DNA of 5,578 bases from Gammaproteobacteria bacterium (lineage in GTDB: Bacteria > Pseudomonadota > Gammaproteobacteria > Steroidobacterales > BM003), in assembly GCA_026193125.1 (NCBI GenBank), contig JAPHSC010000127.1:1-5578 (forward strand). Direction: 5' to 3'. Position 1 is the first letter of the stretch, and each line of letters opens with the position of its first letter. A model generated the notes under the pieces. It ran no database searches. It saw only the letters and a program-made list of their open reading frames with translations, and had not been told where the DNA came from. Of the stretch, positions 1-4,475 are shown one piece after another. The translations under genes were made by a program, and so were the position numbers.

Positions 1-840
1 GGTGGCATGCTGAATATCGAACCGCTCATGCAAACTCGCCGCCGTCTGCACCAGGAAAGAGTCGGCACTCCCCCGTAGCTCCGGCATCACCAGGTGCGCG
101 GTAAGCGCCGTCTCGGTCGTGCTCATTGCCCAGATGTGCAAATCATGGACTTGCGCGACGCCCGGCAGCTTGCCCAGGTAATCCCTGACTTGGGTCGAGT
201 CGATGTGTGCCGGCACGGCGTCTACGGCCAGGTTCAGGGACTCCCTGAACAAACCCCAACCGGAAACCAGGACAACCAGTACGATCACCAGCGAAATAGC
301 CGGGTCCAACCACAACCAGCCGGTGTACAAAAGGAAAAATCCGGTGACCACAACACCCATTGAAACCAGGGCATCGGCGGCCATATGCAAAAAAGCGCCA
401 CGGATATTCAGATCCCGGTGACGCCCACGCGCAAACAGCAGGGCAGTAAGTCCGTTGACCAGCATACCCACCAGGGCCACGACTATGACCACGCCTCCCG
501 CCACCTGCGCCTGGGACTGGAACCGTCCAACAGCTTCCCACGCCATCGCCCCCATCGCCGCGTACAGGGCCAGGGCACTGACCAGCGAGGCCAGGATCGT
601 GCTTCGCCGAAGACCATAGGTGTGACGGTGTGTGGGGCGACTGCCTGACAGGGTATGGGCACCCCAGGCGAGAAGCAGGGTCAGCACATCCGCAAGGTTG
701 TGACCGGCATCGGCCAACAGGGCCAGGGAATTCGAAGCAAATCCCGCCACCGTTTCCACCAGCACAAAGATCACGTTCAGAGTCACGCCCAGCGCGAACA
801 ATCTGTTGTAGTTATCAGCCACGTGAGAATGTTGTTGCAT
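1..840 (-). CDS. Cation diffusion facilitator (CDF) zinc-type efflux transporter, C-terminus cut by window edge
   Basis: Inner-membrane metal/proton antiporter of the CDF family (ZitB/CzcD-like), expected to export Zn2+ or similar divalent ions from the cytoplasm. Reading from the ATG at 840, the frame stays open for 280 codons to the window edge. About six hydrophobic segments are visible (near residues 14-33, 39-60, 80-104, 113-136, 148-172, 176-198). The metal site is the HxxxD pair in TM2 (H47, D51, in DAGHNLAD) and in TM5 (H152, D156, in HMAADA), the pattern of zinc-type CDFs. The cytoplasmic domain follows with VHDLHIWAM near 231-239. Family members are about 300-320 residues, so only the tail is missing. 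The N-terminus has only a short HSH, and there is no His-rich loop between TM4 and TM5. The SD is modest (GGAAGG at 854-859, 13 bases from the ATG). It lies 26 bases after the DUF302 gene, so the two are probably cotranscribed. Family assignment is firm; the exact metal is inferred. Confidence 0.93.
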   Translation of the reverse strand, partial: MQQHSHVADNYNRLFALGVTLNVIFVLVETVAGFASNSLALLADAGHNLADVLTLLLAWGAHTLSGSRPTHRHTYGLRRSTILASLVSALALYAAMGAMAWEAVGRFQSQAQVAGGVVIVVALVGMLVNGLTALLFARGRHRDLNIRGAFLHMAADALVSMGVVVTGFFLLYTGWLWLDPAISLVIVLVVLVSGWGLFRESLNLAVDAVPAHIDSTQVRDYLGKLPGVAQVHDLHIWAMSTTETALTAHLVMPELRGSADSFLVQTAASLHERFDIQHAT

Positions 841-866
841 GAAATGCTATAAACCTTCCGGGCGTG

Positions 867-1262
867 CTAGGGGACGCCCTGGCAGGCTTCGTCAATCATG
901 GCGCGGGTCTCCTGTTCGACAAACGCAGCCACTTCATCCAGTCCGCCGGCTGCGGACAGGGACGCCAGTAACGCGGTCGGCAATATCATACCGACACAGG
1001 TTTTGCCGTCTTCCTGGTAAACACTGATGCGACACGGCAGGGCCATATTCATACTCATGTCACTGGCAAGAACTTTCAGCGCCTGGGCCGGATTGCATAC
1101 CTCGTAAATGCGGCATTCATTGGGCAAATCAAAGCCCTTGCCCTTTAGCGTCTGCTTCAGGTCGTAAACGTGTAAAACGCCAAAGTTGTGCCTGGCCACT
1201 GCAGCCTCCAGCGCACTGGCCGCCTGGTCTACTGACTGATCTGTTTTTACCACGTATTTCAT
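867..1262 (-). CDS. DUF302 domain protein, cysteine-rich
   Basis: A 131-residue protein made almost entirely of a DUF302 domain. The recognisable core is RIYEVCNPAQALKVL (about 51-65) followed by LPCRISVYQEDGKT (about 75-88), the two conserved blocks of the family. No signal peptide or membrane segment is visible, so it should be cytoplasmic. The biochemical role of DUF302 is not established. This member carries five cysteines (C50, C56, C77, C89, C127), and C50/C56 and C77/C89 could form a metal or redox site; that is inference. The start is well supported: a GGAGG at 1272-1276 lies 9 bases before the ATG. It is followed after 26 bases by a zinc-type CDF transporter on the same strand, so a joint role in metal handling is plausible but unproven. 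Confidence 0.85.
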   Translation of the reverse strand: MKYVVKTDQSVDQAASALEAAVARHNFGVLHVYDLKQTLKGKGFDLPNECRIYEVCNPAQALKVLASDMSMNMALPCRISVYQEDGKTCVGMILPTALLASLSAAGGLDEVAAFVEQETRAMIDEACQGVP

Positions 1263-1505
1263 AAGCTGCTCCCTCCACTGGATACCTGCGACTGCCTAAC
1301 CAGGCTACTCGCCTAGTTTAACCGATGCGGGACGTTTCCGGCCGATCCGGTCGAAACAGCGTTTGCCGTCGTGGCGCTGGCGGGTGAGCATGCATATGGC
1401 AGGCGCCGTGCGCCGTGCAATCCCAGGGAAGGGGTTCTACCGGGAAGAGCGGGCGGCCACAGGGACGTGGCCCCCCGCCTTTCACTCGTGCACTGTCTGG
1501 CGGAA
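1263..1505. other. Intergenic gap without a convincing gene
   Basis: This 243-base stretch lies between two minus-strand genes. The short open frames across it on both strands have no start with a good SD, and their translations are Pro/Arg/Cys-rich with no family resemblance. It should hold the end of the DUF2846-VOC transcript and the promoter of the DUF302-CDF operon. A TAAACT on the minus strand (1315-1320) is a weak -10 candidate, but I find no matching -35. An imperfect inverted repeat with GTTTC/GAAAC ends lies at 1334-1357. A 7-base tandem, GCCGTGC twice, lies near 1405-1418. None of these is strong on its own. Confidence 0.5.
1455..1472 (-). terminator. Possible hairpin downstream of the DUF2846-VOC gene, no U-tract
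   Basis: GGCCAC (1455-1460) and GTGGCC (1467-1472) pair perfectly around a 6-base loop, and a further GGC/GCC pairing is possible outside with a bulge. It begins 33 bases beyond the stop codon of the minus-strand gene ending at 1506, which suits a transcript end. There is no run of T on the minus strand after it, so it is not a classic intrinsic terminator; it could be a 3'-end stabilising hairpin or chance in a GC-rich gap. Confidence 0.3.
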
Positions 1506-2438
1506 TTATTGGCGCAAGGGCAAACCAGGGTTCCAGACAACCTCCCAAAGATACCCGTCCGGGTCCTTGAAGTAGCCTGAGTAGCCGCCCCAGAAAGCAT
1601 CTTGCGCCGGTTTCGCTATCTCCGCGCCTGCTGCCACTGCAGTTTGCAGGACTTCGTCCACTGCCTGTCGGTCGGCAACATTGTGCGCCAGGGTTATGCC
1701 TGTGAATCCAGCCGGCTCGCCCGCCGACACACCGGCATCGGCCGCCAGCGCAGCGCGCGAGTAAAGAGCCAACCAGCTACCCGGCAGCTCGAAGAAGGCG
1801 ATGTCCCGGTTGCTGCGGGAGGAAAGACTCAAACCCAGACCCTGGGTGTAGAAGCGCACCGACCTCTCCAGGTCCTGCACGCCCAGGGTCACGATGCTGA
1901 TTCCTGAGGGCACACCCCCGGAAGTCGCCGCAGGGACAGCCGGCGTCGCTACAGTTGCTGCTGTCGCCGCTGCCGCTGCAGCCGCGACATACGGCCCGGT
2001 AACCGTCTCCAGCCTGACCGGTAAGTCGCCGGCCGAGGCGCTGCGCTTAAGGTAGCGCCCGGCAACGTCTCGCGACATGTTATTGGTGGTCACCCTGTAA
2101 TTGTCGATGGCTTCGGTGACTTGCAGGTAAATATACGCGCCGTCCCCGGGGCCTATTTGCAGGGTCTGCTTTTCCTGCCACCCGCCGCTATCCAGGAGAT
2201 ATTCGTGTTCACCCGGCGGTACGCTGACCACCAGGTATTGATTAAATCCAATCCGGCCGGCCGGCTCGCCGTCCACGGAGGCCACGATCTCCTTCTCATT
2301 GGCACCCACATCCGGTCGCATCAGGTACAGGTGGGCGCGCTGGGAATCCAGCGGCAACAATGTATCGGCCCCGGCCATGGCCGGAAGCAGGGCAGAAACG
2401 ACACCAGACAGCAGCATGGCTGCAAAAATTCTTCTCAT
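1506..2438 (-). CDS. Exported two-domain protein: DUF2846-like domain fused to a VOC/glyoxalase-like domain
   Basis: A 310-residue protein from the ATG at 2438. Residues 1-24 form a signal peptide (MRRIF, then a hydrophobic stretch, with a likely cut after AMAGA). Residues about 30-145 match the DUF2846 pattern: RAHLYLMRP, a VDGEPAGRIG strand pair, VPPGEHEYLL and GAYIYLQV. An Ala/Thr/Pro-rich linker spans about 150-178. Residues about 181-305 form one VOC module: ISIVTLGVQDLERSVRFY, GLGL, GITLAHNV, WGGYSGYFKDPDGYLWEV, then WNPG. Usual VOC metal positions include H252 and E299; the first-strand histidine is a threonine. The VOC subgroup it resembles is normally a stand-alone cytoplasmic protein of about 130 residues, so export and fusion to DUF2846 are odd. 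Substrate is unknown. An alternative GTG at 2453 is less likely because its codon overlaps the SD (GAGGAA, 2446-2451), which sits 7 bases before the ATG. The frame is uninterrupted, so this is not a frameshift artefact visible here. Confidence 0.85.
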   Translation of the reverse strand: MRRIFAAMLLSGVVSALLPAMAGADTLLPLDSQRAHLYLMRPDVGANEKEIVASVDGEPAGRIGFNQYLVVSVPPGEHEYLLDSGGWQEKQTLQIGPGDGAYIYLQVTEAIDNYRVTTNNMSRDVAGRYLKRSASAGDLPVRLETVTGPYVAAAAAAATAATVATPAVPAATSGGVPSGISIVTLGVQDLERSVRFYTQGLGLSLSSRSNRDIAFFELPGSWLALYSRAALAADAGVSAGEPAGFTGITLAHNVADRQAVDEVLQTAVAAGAEIAKPAQDAFWGGYSGYFKDPDGYLWEVVWNPGLPLRQ

Positions 2439-2445
2439 TGTTCTT

Positions 2446-2451
2446 TTCCTC
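2446..2451 (-). promoter_or_regulatory. Ribosome binding site that fixes the start at 2438
   Basis: On the minus strand GAGGAA lies 7 bases before the ATG at 2438. The competing upstream GTG (2451-2453) shares its last base with this site and has no purine-rich site of its own, so the ATG start, which also gives a more typical signal peptide, is preferred. Confidence 0.65.
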
Positions 2452-2466
2452 ACTCAACTGGGCCAG

Positions 2467-2484
2467 CCATTGGCGAGCCAATGG
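2467..2484. promoter_or_regulatory. Perfect 18-bp inverted repeat, likely operator in the divergent promoter
   Basis: CCATTGGC (2467-2474) and GCCAATGG (2477-2484) are exact reverse complements separated by GA. The site lies between the divergent starts of the DUF2846-VOC gene and speB, and covers the place where a -35 box would sit for the TATAAT at 2490-2495 on the plus strand. A dimeric regulator bound here would be expected to block or steer polymerase. The regulator is not in this window and I do not recognise the half-site. Confidence 0.55.
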
Positions 2485-2489
2485 AAGCC

Positions 2490-2495
2490 TATAAT
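2490..2495 (+). promoter_or_regulatory. Consensus -10 element, probable speB promoter, possibly bidirectional
   Basis: An exact TATAAT sits at 2490-2495 on the plus strand within CTATAATAG, which is nearly its own reverse complement and gives TATTAT on the minus strand (2491-2496). The position fits a plus-strand start near 2502 and a leader of about 100 bases to speB. No good TTGACA-like box lies 16-18 bases upstream; that space is filled by the 18-bp inverted repeat, so activation or repression through that site is likely. A second, weaker option for speB is an extended -10 (TGCTATCCT, 2553-2561). Confidence 0.5.
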
Positions 2496-2508
2496 AGAAC
2501 AGCGGCGG

Positions 2509-2545
2509 CCGGCTTGCGCGCCACGCAGCATTCTGCACAAGCCGG
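2509..2545 (+). promoter_or_regulatory. Hairpin in the predicted speB leader
   Basis: CCGGCTTG (2509-2516) pairs perfectly with CAAGCCGG (2538-2545) around a 21-base loop, and a G-U and a G-C pair can be added outside (2507-2508 with 2546-2547). If transcription starts near 2502 the hairpin lies at the very 5' end of the speB messenger. It might stabilise the messenger or take part in regulation. It does not match a riboswitch class I recognise. Confidence 0.35.
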
Positions 2546-2593
2546 TCACCGGTGCTATCCTGCGCTTTTTATACACCCCTTGTTGATTGCCGC

Positions 2594-2597
2594 GGAG
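2594..2597 (+). promoter_or_regulatory. Ribosome binding site that decides the speB start
   Basis: GGAG lies 7 bases before the ATG at 2605. It falls inside the extra reading frame opened by a TTG at 2587, which has no upstream purine-rich site, so the ATG is the better start. Confidence 0.7.
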
Positions 2598-2604
2598 TCC
2601 TCAA

Positions 2605-3519
2605 ATGGCGTCTGACCTTCCCTTGTTCACGACCTGCCCGACCTTTTTGCATTTACCAAGGTGTACGGACGTGGCCATGTCCTCGGCCCAGGCCTTGATC
2701 CTGGGAGCCCCGTTCGACCTCGCAACGACCGGGCGTTCCGGCACCCGCTCGGGCCCCGGGGGGATTCGCCAGGCCTCTGCCAATCTCGCCTGGGAGGAAA
2801 CCCGTTGGCCCTGGGATTTCGATGCCGGAAAGTTCCTCAAGGCGGCAGATCTCGGTGATGTTCCGGTCCTGGTGGGCGACCCGCGTGGCTTCAGCCAGGG
2901 CCTGGAGCGCAAGGCCGCCGAGGTGGTCAACGCCGGCAAGAGCCTGATCACCCTGGGCGGAGACCACTACATTTCGTTGCCCCTGCTGCGCGCCCATGCA
3001 AAAAAGCACGGCCCGCTCGCGCTAATTCACTTTGACGCCCACACCGACACCTACGGAGAAGGCGGCGAATTCGATCACGGCACCATGTTCCTCACCGCCC
3101 TGAACGAAGGCTTGCTGCAAGCGGACCACTCCATACAGATAGGCATACGCACCGCCTACGGCCGCGAAAATCATCCCTTCGAGGTGATGGATGCCGCCTG
3201 GGTGAATGAACATAGCGCCGCGGACTGCATTGAGCGGATTCGTGAGCGTGTAGGCATTGCTCCCGCCTACCTGACCTTCGACATTGATTGCCTGGATCCG
3301 GCTCACGCGCCGGGCACCGGCACACCGGTGGTGGGCGGTCTTAGCTCTGACCGCGCACTGCAAATTGTGCGTGGTTTGGTCGAGCTCGATATTCGTGGCT
3401 TCGACGTGGTCGAAGTTGCGCCATCTTATGACCATGCGGAACTGACCTCCCTGGCAGGGGCCACGCTCGCACTGGAATTTCTCTACCTGCTGGCCGCAGC
3501 GCAACGCAATTCCGGCTAG
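2605..3519 (+). CDS. speB: Agmatinase (agmatine ureohydrolase)
   Basis: Cytoplasmic Mn-dependent enzyme of the arginase/ureohydrolase superfamily that splits agmatine into putrescine and urea in polyamine synthesis or agmatine use. The 304-residue product from the ATG at 2605 is close in length to E. coli SpeB (306), and I recognise close similarity along most of it: GAPFDLATTGRSGTR near the N-terminus, then RQASANLAWE and LPLLRAHAKKHG. All six metal ligands are present: H121 (GGDHY), D144, H146 and D148 (HFDAHTDTY), D226 and D228 (TFDIDCLDP). The specificity stretch APGTGTPVVGGL and the VVEVAP motif follow. Apart from a different N-terminus nothing is missing. No speA or other polyamine gene is adjacent, so agmatine must come from elsewhere. 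It is divergent from the DUF2846-VOC gene and convergent with the methyltransferase gene, 25 bases between stops. Guanidinobutyrase or another ureohydrolase is a less likely alternative. Confidence 0.93.
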   Translation: MASDLPLFTTCPTFLHLPRCTDVAMSSAQALILGAPFDLATTGRSGTRSGPGGIRQASANLAWEETRWPWDFDAGKFLKAADLGDVPVLVGDPRGFSQGLERKAAEVVNAGKSLITLGGDHYISLPLLRAHAKKHGPLALIHFDAHTDTYGEGGEFDHGTMFLTALNEGLLQADHSIQIGIRTAYGRENHPFEVMDAAWVNEHSAADCIERIRERVGIAPAYLTFDIDCLDPAHAPGTGTPVVGGLSSDRALQIVRGLVELDIRGFDVVEVAPSYDHAELTSLAGATLALEFLYLLAAAQRNSG

Positions 3520-3544
3520 CGGGAATCTCGCCGACTGCTGCAGC
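3520..3544. other. Short convergent gap with no clear terminator
   Basis: Only 25 bases separate the speB stop from the stop of the opposing methyltransferase gene. I see no stem-loop followed by a T-run on either strand. A 16-base near-palindrome (TTCC, GCTAGC centre, GGAA; 3510-3525) overlaps the speB stop but has no loop. Transcripts may run into each other here or be stopped by Rho. Confidence 0.4.
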
Positions 3545-4327
3545 TCAGACCTTGCCGCCCGGCTTCAAGGCCAGCGTGGCAATAAAGGGCGGAAAGTACT
3601 CCGCAAGCTCCCAGTCCATAGCCGTGTCCTCGAACATTTGGCCAAGAACAAAACCTGCGCGTAACTGACCACCGATCTGATCCTCAAGCGAGTGGCCAAA
3701 CTCCAGGGGTTCACCCGAGGCCATATGCCGTTCCAGGTCCTGCGGGGAGCGCGATCCAAGGTCGGAATAGGGTAGACGATATTTCCATGTCAGGGCCTGC
3801 TCCCCGGTGGCATTCGGATCAAACCCGAACAGCACCGGGTTGCAGAACCCCGCCAACATTCGACCGCCGGGGACCAACACGCGAAATGCCTCGCGCCACA
3901 CCGGCAATACATCCTGGACAAAGCAATTGGACACCGGGTGGAACACCAGGTCGAAAGAGCCGTCGGGAAATCGGGAAAGGTCCTGCATTAGTCCCAGCTC
4001 GGTCCGAACATCCAGGCCATGACGTCGGGCTACTTGTTCATCGCGTGCCAGCTGGGCCGGAGAATTATCCAGCACGGTGACCTTCGCACCGGCCGCCGCC
4101 AGGATAGGGCCTTGCTGCCCACCCGCGCCAGCCAGGCATAAGATCCTGGCCCCCGCCAGTTCTCCGAACCAGCCTCGTGGTACCGGCTTCAAGGGTGTCA
4201 ACACGACTTCCCACGATCCCCTGCGGGCAGCATCGACCTGGTCGTCCGTTACCGGCAAGGTCCACTGGTTGCCGCGACCAACCAGGCCATCCCATGCTTG
4301 ACGATTGTAGGCAGAGACATTTTTCAC
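3545..4327 (-). CDS. Class I SAM-dependent methyltransferase, substrate unknown
   Basis: A 260-residue protein from a GTG at 4327, soluble and without a signal peptide. It begins with NVSAYNRQAWDGLV, then VVLTPLKPVPRGWF. The Rossmann-fold methyltransferase follows: the SAM-binding loop ILCLAGAGGQQGPILA (about 62-77), the acidic end of strand 2 in VTVLD (D87), FDLVFHPVSN (about 125-134) and FRVLVPGG (about 148-155). The tail has LEFGHSLEDQIGGQLRAGF (about 208-226). These blocks belong to a widespread bacterial family usually annotated only as class I SAM-dependent methyltransferase; its substrate is not known to me. Start choice: AGGAG at 4337-4341 lies 9 bases before the GTG, and homologues as I recall them begin at this point. 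In-frame ATGs at 4366 and 4426 would add Arg-rich residues translated from the 30-bp inverted repeat region, which argues against them. It is divergent from the amidohydrolase gene. Confidence 0.86.
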   Translation of the reverse strand: MKNVSAYNRQAWDGLVGRGNQWTLPVTDDQVDAARRGSWEVVLTPLKPVPRGWFGELAGARILCLAGAGGQQGPILAAAGAKVTVLDNSPAQLARDEQVARRHGLDVRTELGLMQDLSRFPDGSFDLVFHPVSNCFVQDVLPVWREAFRVLVPGGRMLAGFCNPVLFGFDPNATGEQALTWKYRLPYSDLGSRSPQDLERHMASGEPLEFGHSLEDQIGGQLRAGFVLGQMFEDTAMDWELAEYFPPFIATLALKPGGKV

Positions 4328-4336
4328 CGACGCCGA

Positions 4337-4341
4337 CTCCT
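4337..4341 (-). promoter_or_regulatory. Ribosome binding site supporting the GTG start at 4327
   Basis: On the minus strand AGGAG lies 9 bases before the GTG. The ATG at 4366 has only AAGG at 10 bases. The choice leaves 148 bases of non-coding DNA between the divergent genes instead of 49, room for the operator and two promoters. Confidence 0.6.
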
Positions 4342-4371
4342 GTTCCAGCAACTGTCCTGGTCCCATGGTAG

Positions 4372-4401
4372 ACAGACCTTGCCGACGTCGGCAACGTCTG
4401 T
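4372..4401. promoter_or_regulatory. 30-bp near-perfect inverted repeat, likely operator between divergent genes
   Basis: The left arm ACAGACCTTGCCGAC (4372-4386) matches the reverse complement of the right arm GTCGGCAACGTCTGT (4387-4401) at 14 of 15 positions. The inner 16 bp (4379-4394) are a perfect palindrome centred on ACGT. With no loop it cannot be an RNA terminator hairpin of normal form and reads as a two-fold symmetric protein-binding site. It lies between the methyltransferase start (4327) and the amidohydrolase start (4476), so it could control both. The CG centre recalls operators of LacI-type regulators, but that is a weak hint. No regulator gene is in the window. Confidence 0.6.
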
Positions 4402-4412
4402 TGCCGTACGCA

Positions 4413-4442
4413 TTGTCCAAGATCATGCGCTTCTGCTACCTT
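4413..4442 (+). promoter_or_regulatory. Weak candidate promoter for the amidohydrolase gene
   Basis: TTGTCC (4413-4418) is a partial -35 and TGCTACCTT (4434-4442) resembles an extended -10, with 18 bases between TTGTCC and TACCTT. Matches are 4 of 6 and 3 of 6. The place is sensible, just downstream of the 30-bp inverted repeat and 33 bases before the ATG at 4476, but the elements are too poor to be sure. Confidence 0.3.
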
Positions 4443-4475
4443 GACGCGGTTCAGACCACGACCACGGAGCAGCGC

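Noticed and set aside
143..541. A 132-residue minus-strand frame inside the CDF gene
   Set aside because: It is a different frame of the same strand as the CDF transporter; the translation is Gly/Arg/Pro-rich and lacks the CDF membrane segments and motifs.
1318..1548. A 76-residue minus-strand frame in the 1263-1505 gap
   Set aside because: Pro/Arg/Cys-rich, overlaps the end of the DUF2846-VOC gene, no good SD and no resemblance to a known family.
1911..1913. Internal GTG that could start a separate VOC protein
   Set aside because: The G-run before it is too close for a normal SD and no promoter is visible; the continuous frame with signal peptide is simpler.
2121..2615. A 164-residue open frame on the plus strand opposite the DUF2846 domain
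   Set aside because: It overlaps a well-supported gene and the divergent control region, and its translation has no family features.
3022..3504. A 160-residue open frame on the minus strand opposite speB
   Set aside because: It is the complement of a conserved agmatinase sequence with all metal ligands, so it is a shadow frame.
4424..4426. Upstream ATG as the methyltransferase start
   Set aside because: It would translate through the 30-bp inverted repeat into an Arg-rich stretch unlike the family, and the GTG at 4327 has a better SD.
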